From Clostridia bacterium (lineage in GTDB: Bacteria; Bacillota; Clostridia; Christensenellales; CAG-138), in contig JAFWOT010000017.1 of assembly GCA_017509785.1 (NCBI GenBank), positions 1-54,485 of the forward strand: a DNA stretch of 54,485 nt, written 5' to 3'. Positions within the stretch are counted from its first letter, which is position 1. Every line of letters starts with the position of its first letter. A program made the translations under genes and the position numbers. Of the stretch, positions 18,136-26,281 are shown piece by piece. The notes beneath the pieces are model-generated. The model did not search any database and was not told where the DNA came from. It was given only the letters and a program-made list of their open reading frames with translations.

Positions 18136-18900
18136 ATGGCAGAAAGAATAACCGTTAAATCCCCATCACAGCTTGAAAAGATGCGTGTCGCGGGCAGACT
18201 CGTCGGCGAGACGCTGAACTATGTCGGCACTCTCATAGAGGTCGGCATTTCGACCTATGAACTCAACCGCGAGGCCGAGGCCTTCATCAGGAAGCACGGC
18301 GGTATTCCGTCCTTCCTCAACTACAACGGGTTCCCCGCTTCGATCTGCACGTCCGTGAACGAGCAGGTCGTCCACGGCATCCCCTCGAAGAAGGTCAAGC
18401 TCCGGGACGGCGATATAATCAGCGTGGACTGCGGCGCGATAGTCGACGGCTGGCACGGCGACGCCGCGCGCACCTTCCTCGTCGGTTCCGTCGCGCCCGA
18501 GGTGCAGAAGCTCGTCGAGGTGACGAGGGAATGCTTCTTCAAGGGCGCGGAGCAGGCGGTGGAGGGCAATCACCTCATCGATATCGCCCGCGCTGTGGAG
18601 ACTCACGCGCGTGAGTACGGCTACGGCGTGATTCGCGAGATGGTCGGCCACGGCATCGGCACCCATATGCACGAGCCGCCAGAGGTCCCCAACTACGTCG
18701 ATCCCCGCATGGGCAAGGGCACGAAGCTCACCGAGGGCATGACCCTCGCCATCGAGCCCATGATCTCCCTCGGCACGTGGCGCCTGAAGTTCGCCGCCGA
18801 CGGGTGGACTGCTTCCACCGCGGACGGTTCCATGGCGGCACATTACGAAAACACTTTGATCGTCGGGAAATCTTCGGCTGAGGTCTTGACATTGGTCTAA
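18136..18900 (+). CDS. map: Methionine aminopeptidase, type I
   Basis: Removes the initiator Met from nascent proteins. The dinuclear metal site is complete: the two Asp of VDCGAIVDGWHGDAARTF, the His of MVGHGIGTHMHEPPEVPNY, the Glu of MTLAIEPM and the final Glu of AAHYENTLIV. It has 254 residues. It starts 15 bp after adk, the conserved order. Confidence 0.96.
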   Translation: MAERITVKSPSQLEKMRVAGRLVGETLNYVGTLIEVGISTYELNREAEAFIRKHGGIPSFLNYNGFPASICTSVNEQVVHGIPSKKVKLRDGDIISVDCGAIVDGWHGDAARTFLVGSVAPEVQKLVEVTRECFFKGAEQAVEGNHLIDIARAVETHAREYGYGVIREMVGHGIGTHMHEPPEVPNYVDPRMGKGTKLTEGMTLAIEPMISLGTWRLKFAADGWTASTADGSMAAHYENTLIVGKSSAEVLTLV

Positions 18901-18953
18901 AAGTGTGATATAGTTATTCAGTTGCGTCCTGTATTCCGAACGGAGGTCGTGAA

Positions 18954-19304
18954 ATGTTCGATTTTTCAAGCGCAAACGGCCTTTTATCGGGCTCAAAAGA
19001 CGCCGAAAACGCCATTGGGCACTATGCCGTATCCACCGCGGGGCATGACTCCGGCAAAATATATTTGGTGGTAGGAGTCGTTACCGAAGGAAAAAACGCG
19101 GGGGAGCTTCTCCTCTGCGACGGCAAAACGAAGCCCATGGCGCGCCCCAAGGCAAAGAAGCGCAAACACGTCGCCGTTCTTCGGGCGGCGGACGAAGGCC
19201 TTGCCGCTCTGCTGAAAGAGGGCGGTCGCGTGGATGATCCGGCGCTCATCCATTCGATCCGGGAATTCAGAAAGCGCCTAAACGATCAAGAGAAGGAGGC
19301 TTGA
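18954..19304 (+). CDS. KOW-domain RNA-binding protein (RPL14e-like)
   Basis: A 116-residue protein with a KOW-like beta fold at the N-terminal half ([20 protein letters not shown], then [13 protein letters not shown]) and a lysine-rich middle ([12 protein letters not shown]). The C-terminal third is helical and charged. A gene of this type sits between map and infA in many Bacillota (Bacillus ybzG occupies the position), so placement supports a translation role. The exact function is unknown. CGGAGG precedes the start; infA begins two bases after the stop. Confidence 0.8.
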   Translation: MFDFSSANGLLSGSKDAENAIGHYAVSTAGHDSGKIYLVVGVVTEGKNAGELLLCDGKTKPMARPKAKKRKHVAVLRAADEGLAALLKEGGRVDDPALIHSIREFRKRLNDQEKEA

Positions 19305-19306
19305 AT

Positions 19307-19528
19307 ATGTCTAAGCAGGATGTTATCGAGGTCGAAGGTCTTGTCACCAACACCTTCCCCAACACCATGTTCGAGGTCACGCTTGAGAACGGGCATAAGA
19401 TCATTGCCACGATTTCGGGCAAGCTCCGTCAGAACTTCATCCGTATTCTGACCGGAGACAAGGTCACAGTCGAGCTTTCTCCCTATGACCTCACCCGCGG
19501 CCGTATAACCTGGCGTGCAAAGAACTGA
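19307..19528 (+). CDS. infA: Translation initiation factor IF-1
   Basis: IF-1 blocks the A site during initiation. It is one S1-type OB fold: [20 protein letters not shown], then [20 protein letters not shown], and [20 protein letters not shown]. It has 73 residues from ATG 19307, which has AAGGAGG seven bases upstream. An in-frame TTG at 19301 is less likely. Confidence 0.97.
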   Translation: MSKQDVIEVEGLVTNTFPNTMFEVTLENGHKIIATISGKLRQNFIRILTGDKVTVELSPYDLTRGRITWRAKN

Positions 19529-19570
19529 GTTCTTTTGTCAATAATTTGATTATTTAAGGAGGAGGAAACC

Positions 19571-19684
19571 ATGAAAGTCAGGCCCAGTGTCAAGCCCATG
19601 TGCGAGAAGTGCAAGATCATCAAGCGCAAGGGTCGCGTCATGATCATTTGTGAGAATCCCCGTCATAAGCAGAAGCAGGGCTGA
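19571..19684 (+). CDS. rpmJ: 50S ribosomal protein L36, zinc form
   Basis: A 37-residue protein. The start [20 protein letters not shown] and the ligands Cys11, Cys14, Cys27 and His32 identify the zinc-binding L36. GGAGGAGG precedes ATG 19571. It follows infA by 42 bp, as usual. Confidence 0.96.
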   Translation: MKVRPSVKPMCEKCKIIKRKGRVMIICENPRHKQKQG

Positions 19685-19689
19685 TAGCC

Positions 19690-19912
19690 CGGCAAATGGG
19701 GTCGTTCGCTCGCGTGAGTCTTCACTCCGCCCGCGCGAGGTGTGAAACCAAATCAAAGGTCGGAAAGATCACTTCCTGTCCGGTGCGGCTGCCCGGTTTC
19801 GACCTGAGCCGAATGTGGTTGCTCGGCTTAAGTCTAAATCGGGAACCGGCAGGTGATTATACCCCCATTGGGAAGGGTAATTCCCAAGATAACGATTTAT
19901 TTCATTATTTTA
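19690..19912 (+). promoter_or_regulatory. Structured leader before rpsM, candidate autoregulatory element
   Basis: 246 bp separate rpmJ from rpsM, far more than any other gap in the cluster, and no gene is visible. A nested stem spans 19793-19849: CCGGTT (19793-19798) pairs with AACCGG (19844-19849), GAC (19801-19803) with GTC (19832-19834), and AGCCGA (19807-19812) with TCGGCT (19823-19828). A second hairpin, TTGGGAA (19868-19874) with TTCCCAA (19881-19887), lies about 27 bases before the ribosome binding site. This fits a regulatory leader for the rpsM-rpsK-rpsD-rpoA-rplQ genes. Confidence 0.5.
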
Positions 19913-19930
19913 CGGAGGTAATTTAATCTA

Positions 19931-20296
19931 ATGGCACGTATTAGTGGCGTAGATCTGCCCAGGGATAAGCGCGTTGAGATAGGCCTCACCTACATCTACG
20001 GTATCGGCCTCTCCACGTCGAAGCAGATCCTGGCGGAAACCGGCGTAGATCCCGACATTCGCGTCAGGGATCTTACCGAGAATGATGTCAATCTTCTCAG
20101 GGAATACATTGATAAGCACCTCAAGGTAGAGGGTGATCTCCGTCGTGAGACTGCGCTGAACATCAAGCGCCTCATCGAGATCGGCTGCTACCGCGGCGTG
20201 CGTCATCGTAAGGGTCTGCCCGTTCGCGGTCAGTCCACGAAGCAGAACGCGAGGACTCGTAAGGGCCCGAAGCGTCAGATGAGCAGGAAGAAGTAA
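19931..20296 (+). CDS. rpsM: 30S ribosomal protein S13
   Basis: S13 lies in the head and contacts P-site t[23 protein letters not shown] and the C-terminal [20 protein letters not shown] identify it. It has 121 residues. ACGGAGG precedes the start. It is the first gene after the long leader. Confidence 0.98.
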   Translation: MARISGVDLPRDKRVEIGLTYIYGIGLSTSKQILAETGVDPDIRVRDLTENDVNLLREYIDKHLKVEGDLRRETALNIKRLIEIGCYRGVRHRKGLPVRGQSTKQNARTRKGPKRQMSRKK

Positions 20297-20310
20297 GGAG
20301 GAAACGATAA

Positions 20311-20715
20311 ATGGCTAAGCAGGTAAAGGGTAAGAAGGTTACCAGCCGCAAGCGCCGCGAGAAGAAGAACATCGAGCGCGGTCAGGCTCATATCCGTTCC
20401 TCTTTCAACAACACGCTCGTTACGATCACCGATCTTAACGGCAACGCGATCTCCTGGGCTTCCGCCGGCGGCTGCGGCTTCCGCGGTTCCAGGAAGAGCA
20501 CTCCCTTCGCAGCCCAGATGGCAGCGGAGCAGGCGGCCAAGGCCTCCATGGAGCATGGTATGCGTGTAGTAGAAGTTTATGTAAAGGGTCCCGGCGCAGG
20601 TCGTGAGTCCGCAATCCGTTCTCTGCAGGCGGCAGGTCTTGAGATCAACATGATCAAGGACGTTACGCCCATCCCCCACAACGGTTGCCGTCCTCCCAAG
20701 CGCAGGAGAGTGTAA
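20311..20715 (+). CDS. rpsK: 30S ribosomal protein S11
   Basis: S11 forms part of the platform and mRNA exit. [20 protein letters not shown], then [20 protein letters not shown] and [18 protein letters not shown] are signatures. It has 134 residues. Confidence 0.98.
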   Translation: MAKQVKGKKVTSRKRREKKNIERGQAHIRSSFNNTLVTITDLNGNAISWASAGGCGFRGSRKSTPFAAQMAAEQAAKASMEHGMRVVEVYVKGPGAGRESAIRSLQAAGLEINMIKDVTPIPHNGCRPPKRRRV

Positions 20716-20729
20716 GGAGGTAAAGAACC

Positions 20730-21329
20730 ATGGCAAGAAACAGGCAGCCTATCAATAAGCGCAGCAGAGCTCTTGGCATTTCCACCGGCGATATGGGCTA
20801 CACCAAGAAGCCCTCCAACCGTAATCCCGGCTCGCAGAGGCGTTCCAAGAAGTCCGAGTACGCCCTCCAGCTCAATGAAAAGCAGAAGGTCAAGTTCGTG
20901 TACGGCATTCTGGAGAAGCAGATGCATAAGTACTATGAGAAGGCTTCCAACCAGAAGGGCAACACCGGTGACAACATGCTCGTCCTCATCGAGCGTCGTC
21001 TTGACAACGTCGCGTACCGTCTCAACTTCGGTAAGACCCGCCGCATGGCCCGTCAGATGGTCACCCACGGTCATCTGCTCGTAAACGGCCAGAAGGTCGA
21101 CATCCCCTCCTATCAGATCAAGGCGGGCGACGAGATCTCCGTATGCAGCAAGTCCCGTGATATCCCCTTCTTCAAGACTCTTCGCGAAGAGGGTGCAGAG
21201 CGCTCGATCCCCCAGTGGCTTGAGCTGGACGCCGAGAACCTCAAGGGCCGTGTAGTCGCGCTGCCCACTCGTGCGGACGTTGACATGCCCATCGAGGAGC
21301 ATCTCATTGTTGAGCTCTATTCGAGGTAA
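20730..21329 (+). CDS. rpsD: 30S ribosomal protein S4, zinc-free form
   Basis: S4 starts 16S 5'-domain assembly and has an S4 RNA-binding domain: IERRLDNVAYRLNFGKTRRM, then ARQMVTHGHLLVNGQKVDI. The N-terminal domain lacks zinc cysteines. It has 199 residues. In Bacillus rpsD stands alone; here it lies between rpsK and rpoA as in Clostridia and Proteobacteria. S4 is a known autoregulator, so it could be the ligand of the leader before rpsM. Confidence 0.97.
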   Translation: MARNRQPINKRSRALGISTGDMGYTKKPSNRNPGSQRRSKKSEYALQLNEKQKVKFVYGILEKQMHKYYEKASNQKGNTGDNMLVLIERRLDNVAYRLNFGKTRRMARQMVTHGHLLVNGQKVDIPSYQIKAGDEISVCSKSRDIPFFKTLREEGAERSIPQWLELDAENLKGRVVALPTRADVDMPIEEHLIVELYSR

Positions 21330-21347
21330 TGTATTGATATTCACCCG

Positions 21348-21366
21348 CTTCCGTTTTTCGGAAGCC
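21348..21366 (+). promoter_or_regulatory. Short hairpin between rpsD and rpoA
   Basis: GCTTCCG and CGGAAGC form a perfect 7-bp stem around TTTTT. No T-tract follows, so full termination is unlikely. It may tune transcription or RNA stability in the 74-bp gap before rpoA. Confidence 0.4.
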
Positions 21367-21403
21367 CACCCTGTACGCTTAATGAAAGAGAGGGGAGAGT
21401 TTG

Positions 21404-22345
21404 ATGTTGGAAATTGAAAGACCCAAAATAGAGTGCGTTGAGCTGACCGATAGGTATGGGCGTTTTGAAGTCAAGCCCCTTGAGCGCGGCTTCGGCACCA
21501 CCCTCGGCAACTGTCTGCGTCGTGTGCTTTTGAGCTCACTTCCCGGCGTCGCTGCAACCTCCGTCAAGATCGACGGCGTGCTTCATGAGTTTACCACCAT
21601 CGAAGGTGTAAAAGAGGACGTCACCGAGATAATCCTCAACATCAAGGAGCTTCGCACGAAGATCTTCGGCGAGGGCGCCAGGCGCGTCATCATTGACGCG
21701 ACGGGCGAAGGCGAGGTCAAGGCAGGCGACATTATCGCAGACGCCGACGTTGAGATCGTCAATCCCGACCTGCACATCGCAACTTTGGGCGAAAATGCCC
21801 GCCTCTATATGGAGATAATCCTCGATCAGGGGCGCGGCTACGTTTCGGCCGACAAGAACAAAAAGCCCGGTATGCCCATCGGGGAGATCGCGGTAGACTC
21901 GATCTTCACTCCGATAACCAAGGTCAACTTCCGCGTGGATGATACGCGCGTCGGCAACACGACCGACTTCGATCAGCTCACGCTCGAGGTGTGGACTTCC
22001 GGCGCTATCCGTCCTGAGGAAGCTGTCTCCAAGGCAGCCAACATAATGACCGAGCACCTCAGCCTCTTCATCAACCTCACCGAGGACAACCAGCACGATA
22101 CCATCTTTGAGGATAAGAGCGCGGACGATAAGTCCAAGCTGCTCGAGACTCCCATTGAGGAGCTGGATCTCTCCGTGCGTTCCTACAACTGCCTCAAGCG
22201 CGCCGGCATCAACTCCGTTGCGGAGCTGGTCGAGCGCAATGAGGAGGAGATGATGAAGGTTCGTAACCTTGGTCGTAAGTCCCTTGAAGAGGTTCAGCAG
22301 AAGCTGGCAGGTCTGGGACTTTCCCTCAGAGAAAGCGACGATTGA
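21404..22345 (+). CDS. rpoA: RNA polymerase alpha subunit
   Basis: Alpha dimerises to start polymerase assembly. The N-terminal domain shows [20 protein letters not shown] and [20 protein letters not shown]. The C-terminal domain, which binds UP elements and activators, shows [20 protein letters not shown] and [18 protein letters not shown]. It has 313 residues from ATG 21404 behind GAGGGGAG; an in-frame TTG three bases earlier is unlikely. Confidence 0.97.
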   Translation: MLEIERPKIECVELTDRYGRFEVKPLERGFGTTLGNCLRRVLLSSLPGVAATSVKIDGVLHEFTTIEGVKEDVTEIILNIKELRTKIFGEGARRVIIDATGEGEVKAGDIIADADVEIVNPDLHIATLGENARLYMEIILDQGRGYVSADKNKKPGMPIGEIAVDSIFTPITKVNFRVDDTRVGNTTDFDQLTLEVWTSGAIRPEEAVSKAANIMTEHLSLFINLTEDNQHDTIFEDKSADDKSKLLETPIEELDLSVRSYNCLKRAGINSVAELVERNEEEMMKVRNLGRKSLEEVQQKLAGLGLSLRESDD

Positions 22346-22384
22346 TTCTTTAGCCTACCGGCAATAATATAGGAGGAAAAACAA

Positions 22385-22873
22385 ATGCCTAACCGTAAGC
22401 TCAACAAGCCCACCGATCAGCGTGATGCTATGTTCCGCAATATGGCGACCGCTCTCCTTTGGAACGGCAAGCTCGTCACTACCGAGACCCGCGCCAAGGA
22501 GCTCCGTCCCATCGTTGAGAAGCTCATCTCGACCGCTGTGGCTGAGTATAAGAATACAGAGACTGTTACCAAGAAGTCCGTCAACGATAAGCAGCAGGAG
22601 ATCGAAGTAGAGAAGAAGATCGACAAGCCCTCCAAGCTCCATGCGAGAAGGCAGATCATGGCTTACCTCTACAACATCACCGAGGTCAAGGAGCATAAGG
22701 AGAAGAGGGAAGACTTCGAGAAGCGCACCGCCGCCAATCACCCCGTTGTCGAGAAGCTCTTCAATGAGATCGCTCCCAAGTATGACGGCAAGAACGGTGG
22801 TTATACCCGCATCATGAAGCTGGGTCCCCGCCGCGGTGACGCCGCTGAGATGGCTCTTATCGAGCTCATCTGA
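22385..22873 (+). CDS. rplQ: 50S ribosomal protein L17 with internal insertions
   Basis: L17 sits near the tunnel exit. Both ends are standard: [19 protein letters not shown], and [20 protein letters not shown] followed by LIELI. The middle is expanded. About 28 charged residues (around 50-78, including [15 protein letters not shown]) precede the conserved KLHARRQ, and about 13 more follow AYLYN. Total 162 residues against about 120 in Bacillus. It is the last gene of the ribosomal cluster. Confidence 0.95.
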   Translation: MPNRKLNKPTDQRDAMFRNMATALLWNGKLVTTETRAKELRPIVEKLISTAVAEYKNTETVTKKSVNDKQQEIEVEKKIDKPSKLHARRQIMAYLYNITEVKEHKEKREDFEKRTAANHPVVEKLFNEIAPKYDGKNGGYTRIMKLGPRRGDAAEMALIELI

Positions 22874-22892
22874 AGCCGAACAAGTAATAACG

Positions 22893-22926
22893 AAACGCCC
22901 GAAGGCAAACCGCCCTCGGGCGTTTT
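22893..22926 (+). terminator. Terminator of the ribosomal cluster
   Basis: AAACGCCCGA at 22893-22902 pairs with TCGGGCGTTT at 22915-22924, ending in a short T-run. It lies about 20 bases after the rplQ stop and is the first clear terminator after 6971. Confidence 0.85.
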
Positions 22927-23070
22927 GCGTCCGGTTTCATACCCGATCATCACCGCCGCTTGACAATTTTCATCGACATACGGCGAGCGGATTTTGAAAA
23001 AGATTTTTCTCAATGCATAAAAAACCTCCTTCCGCGCAAACTATGCCTACAACAAATCAAGGAGGCATAT

Positions 23071-23310
23071 ATGCAGCAGAACAACAAGCAGCCGTGGTTC
23101 ATGGACGGCTCCGGTGAGACGCCCATCGACACGAAGGATCTCGGCACGGTCCAGGATTCGATGTATTCAGAGGCGCTCGCGTACAAGAAGTGCAAGGTGT
23201 ACGAGTCGAGGTTTCAGGATCAGGCGTTGAAGTCCATGGCGAGCGACCATGCCGAACACCACAGACAGCATTTTGACGCTCTCCGGGATTATCTGGATTC
23301 CAAGCATTGA
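23071..23310 (+). CDS. Small protein beside a CotF-like gene, possible spore coat protein
   Basis: A 79-residue protein from ATG 23071 (site AAGGAGG). It starts Gln/Asn-rich (QQNNKQPWFMDGSGE), and its second half is helical and amphipathic (YSEALAYKKCKVYESRFQDQ, ending DHAEHHRQHFDALRDYLDSK). The pattern resembles a one-helix-pair ferritin-like coat protein. It is followed after 11 bp by a clearer coat gene, so they are probably co-expressed during sporulation. I do not recognise the family with certainty. Confidence 0.6.
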   Translation: MQQNNKQPWFMDGSGETPIDTKDLGTVQDSMYSEALAYKKCKVYESRFQDQALKSMASDHAEHHRQHFDALRDYLDSKH

Positions 23311-23321
23311 GGAGGGACAAT

Positions 23322-23600
23322 ATGAGCGACACACAGAACATGAACGAGAGGGAGCTTCTTACAGACCTGCTCCACACCGAGAAGGACATGGCGAAGACCT
23401 ACGCCGGCAACATTACCGAGTGCGCGAGCCCGCAGCTGCGACAGCTTCTCACCCGCCACATGACCGAATGCGCGGAGGATCAGCTCTGCGTATTCAATGA
23501 GATGCAGAGCCGCAGCATGTACCCCACGAAGCAGGCTCAGCCGCAGGAGATCGAATCCGCCAAACAGGCGATGCAGCAGCTTCAGAACGAGACCTGGTAA
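23322..23600 (+). CDS. CotF-like spore coat protein
   Basis: A 92-residue helical protein. NERELLTDLLHTEKDMAKTY and a second helix (SPQLRQLLTRHMTECAEDQL), then MQSRSMYPTKQAQPQEIESA, resemble the Coat_F family of small coat proteins of Clostridia, including the Met/Tyr/Pro-rich turn. AGGAGGG precedes ATG 23322. An in-frame TTG at 23307 lies inside the previous stop region and is less likely. Confidence 0.75.
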   Translation: MSDTQNMNERELLTDLLHTEKDMAKTYAGNITECASPQLRQLLTRHMTECAEDQLCVFNEMQSRSMYPTKQAQPQEIESAKQAMQQLQNETW

Positions 23601-23615
23601 ACCGGGGCATACGAA

Positions 23616-23645
23616 AGGGACGGCGCGCCATACGCCGTCCCTCTT
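23616..23645. terminator. Hairpin between convergent coat and AlkZ-related genes
   Basis: AGGGACGGCG (23616-23625) pairs perfectly with CGCCGTCCCT (23633-23642). A short T-run follows on the plus strand and TTTCGT on the minus strand, so it can serve both convergent genes. Confidence 0.7.
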
Positions 23646-23654
23646 TGATGCGGG

Positions 23655-24320
23655 TTACTTTATAAGTCTTTCCGCCTGCTTTCGGGTCGCCTCCGGGCAG
23701 ATAGCCATGACGCGCTTTATCAGCTGCTCCTTCGCCTCGGCGGGGGAGTATTTGTTTTCCGCGTATTCGATCTGCTTCGCGTACTTCGCGTCCGAGAGCG
23801 AATACTTGGCAAGCCCCCATCCGTAGGGCAGGCCGCGGCGGTCGAGCGCGTACTCGAAGCTCGTCGGCAGAACGAAGCATTTCATTTGCAGCAGGTTTAT
23901 GAATCCGTCGAACCCGGAGCCCTTCTCGTTCATTCCCGTCCTGCGGCGAAGCTCAGTGCTGATGAGCGGGCCCTTTTCAAGCTCCGTCACGATGGGCAGA
24001 GTCCCGTGGGGGAGGAACCCGTCCTCATACATGCCCTCGTAATCGTAGCCGTCGCGCCGATAGCAGGCGAGTATCGCGTACCACTCGGGGCTCATGAACA
24101 CCGCCTTGCCGCGGAAGAGCTTCCCGTAGACGGCTATATCGCCCTTCCATTCCCACGGGCCGTCGACGCCGTCGTTGAACCAGACCGCGGGATCGACGTG
24201 ATCCCGCAGGGAGAACCCGGGGATGCCGCTCGTGAAGAAGGGAAGGAAGCCGATATCGAGGACAAGCTCGCGCAGCTGTTCCTTGGTCGATATGATGGGG
24301 AATTCGTTAAGTGTTTTCAT
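23655..24320 (-). CDS. AlkZ-related protein
   Basis: A 221-residue soluble protein. The N-terminal pattern (KEQLRELVLDIGFLPFFTSG), then WKGDIAVYGKLFRGKAVFMS, followed by PEWYAIL, and a winged-helix-like middle (GPLISTELRRRTGM, then FDGFINLLQMKCFVLP) match what is annotated in Clostridia as AlkZ-related. AlkZ itself is a DNA glycosylase that unhooks interstrand crosslinks. This shorter relative has no proven activity. It lies about 38 bases behind the ABC exporter genes and may be co-transcribed. A GTG two codons upstream (24326) is an alternative start. Confidence 0.65.
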   Translation of the reverse strand: MKTLNEFPIISTKEQLRELVLDIGFLPFFTSGIPGFSLRDHVDPAVWFNDGVDGPWEWKGDIAVYGKLFRGKAVFMSPEWYAILACYRRDGYDYEGMYEDGFLPHGTLPIVTELEKGPLISTELRRRTGMNEKGSGFDGFINLLQMKCFVLPTSFEYALDRRGLPYGWGLAKYSLSDAKYAKQIEYAENKYSPAEAKEQLIKRVMAICPEATRKQAERLIK

Positions 24321-24358
24321 ACTCACAGCTTGGTCATGTTTCGTCCGGGATCGGGCCC

Positions 24359-26281
24359 TTACGAAAGCTCGAACGCTCCCGTGTAGAGCTGATAATACTT
24401 GCCTTGCTGGCGGAGCAGATCGTCGTGATCGCCGCGCTCGATTATCTTTCCGTGCTCCAGCACCATAATTGCGTTGGAGTTGCGGACGGTCGAGAGCCTG
24501 TGCGCGATGACGAACACGGTGCGTCCCTCCATCAGCTTATCCATGCCGGACTCTATGAGCTTCTCGGTGCGGGTGTCGATGGAGCTCGTCGCCTCGTCGA
24601 GTATCAGCACGACCGGCGCGGCGACGGCGGCTCTCGCGATGGCGATGAGCTGCCTCTGCCCCTGGGAGAGATTCGCGCCGTCGGAATAGAGCATCGTGTT
24701 GTAGCCCTCCGGCAGATGCGAGATGAAGTAATGCGCGTTGGCGATCTTTGCGGCCTCTATGCATTCCTCATCGGTGGCGGAAAGCTTCCCGTAACGGATG
24801 TTCTCCATAACGGTGCCGGTGAACAGATGCGTATCCTGCAGGACCATGCCGAGCGTTCCGCGCAGATCGTCCTTCTTTATCTTTCGGATATCTATGCCGT
24901 CATACGTGATCTCGCCGTCGACGACGTCATAGAAGCGGTTGACGAGGTTGATTATGGTCGTCTTGCCCGCGCCGGTGGAGCCGACGAAGGCGATCTTCTG
25001 ACCCTTCTTCGCGTAGACGTTCACGTCCTCCAGAACGAGCTTCTTCCCATCGTAGCTGAAATCGACGTCGTGAAGCTCTATCTTTCCGACGAGGGGGACC
25101 TCCACGCTCTCGCCCTTTTCGTCGATATACGTCCAGACCCTCGTGCCGTCGGCCTTCGTTTCGAGCGTCACTGCGCCCTCGTCGATCTCGGGATCCATAT
25201 CCATCAGCTTGAATACGCGCTCCGCGCCCGCAAGCGCAAGGAGTATGTAATTGAACTGCTGACTTATCTCCGAAACGCGGTTGGAGAACTGCCTTATGAA
25301 CCCGAGGAAGGTTATGAGCACGTAGCCGTCGACGCCGACCCTGTGCCAATCGAAGGATGAATTCTCCGAAAGCTTGCGGATTATCTCGCCGTTGACGGAG
25401 AAGAGCACGCCGATGGTCGTCGTCAGCGCGTAGAATATGTGCGAGAGGTTGTTCATTATCGGCCCCATTATGGAGGCGAGCGTGTTCGCCCTCGTAGCGA
25501 CGGTGCGCAGCTCCTCATTCATGACCTCGAAATCCGCCATGACCTTCTCCTCGTGATTGAAGGCCTTGACGACCCGCTGCCCTTCCATCATCTCTTCGAT
25601 ATAGCCGTTTACCGTCGCCAACGCCTTCTGCTGACGGACGAAGTTCCTGCCGGATCTCGAAGCTATGACTTTGGTGATGAGCACGACGAGCGTGCCGAGT
25701 ATGAGCACTATGAGGAAGAGCGGCAGCGAGAGCCCCACCATCGCGATGACAACGCCTATGAGCGAGAAGCTCGAGATGAGCAGCTGAGTGATCGAATGGT
25801 TCAGCATCTCGCGGATTGCGTCGACGTCGTTCGTGAAGTAGCTCATCAGCTCGCCGTGGGTGTGGCTGTCAAAGAAGCCGACGGGCAGCTCCTGCATTCG
25901 GTCGAAGAGATCCGTGCGGAGCTTCGCCATGACGATCGCCGTGCACTGGAGCATGAGCCTGTTGAGGCCGAAATTCGTCAGCGCGCCCGCAAGATAGAGG
26001 AACCCCATGTAAACGAGCAGCGCGGTGTAGCGGGTGACCTGCTCATCCATATGGATGCCCGCGGTATCGGCAAGGGCTTCCTCCAGCACCCGGACGAGCG
26101 GCGAGAGCATATACCCTGCGATGATGGTCGAAGCGGCGTAGAGCGCGATGAACGCGACAGCGCCGATGAGAGCCCATTTGCAGTTCTTATAGTAGGAGAG
26201 CAGACGGCCTATCGTCTTGAAGAAGTTCTCGGGCTTCCTTTTGCCCTTGTGGTTGGCGATGATATCGGATTGACGTGCCAT
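24359..26281 (-). CDS. ABC exporter half-transporter, catalytically complete subunit
   Basis: A 640-residue fusion of a six-helix membrane domain and an ATPase domain, typical of multidrug or lipid exporters. Walker A is GSTGAGKTT, the signature loop is LSQGQRQ, Walker B is VLILDEATSSID with the catalytic Glu, and the H-loop is VIAHRLSTV with His. About 25 unusual residues (VTLETKADGTRVWTYIDEKG) separate the membrane and ATPase domains. It overlaps its partner by one base. The pair resembles heterodimeric exporters such as TM287/288. Substrate unknown. Confidence 0.93.
   Translation of the reverse strand: MARQSDIIANHKGKRKPENFFKTIGRLLSYYKNCKWALIGAVAFIALYAASTIIAGYMLSPLVRVLEEALADTAGIHMDEQVTRYTALLVYMGFLYLAGALTNFGLNRLMLQCTAIVMAKLRTDLFDRMQELPVGFFDSHTHGELMSYFTNDVDAIREMLNHSITQLLISSFSLIGVVIAMVGLSLPLFLIVLILGTLVVLITKVIASRSGRNFVRQQKALATVNGYIEEMMEGQRVVKAFNHEEKVMADFEVMNEELRTVATRANTLASIMGPIMNNLSHIFYALTTTIGVLFSVNGEIIRKLSENSSFDWHRVGVDGYVLITFLGFIRQFSNRVSEISQQFNYILLALAGAERVFKLMDMDPEIDEGAVTLETKADGTRVWTYIDEKGESVEVPLVGKIELHDVDFSYDGKKLVLEDVNVYAKKGQKIAFVGSTGAGKTTIINLVNRFYDVVDGEITYDGIDIRKIKKDDLRGTLGMVLQDTHLFTGTVMENIRYGKLSATDEECIEAAKIANAHYFISHLPEGYNTMLYSDGANLSQGQRQLIAIARAAVAAPVVLILDEATSSIDTRTEKLIESGMDKLMEGRTVFVIAHRLSTVRNSNAIMVLEHGKIIERGDHDDLLRQQGKYYQLYTGAFELS

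Noticed and set aside
22960..22965. TTGACA as a promoter for the coat genes
   Set aside because: No matching -10 box lies 16 to 18 bp downstream; a sporulation sigma factor is more likely, but I could not fix its boxes.
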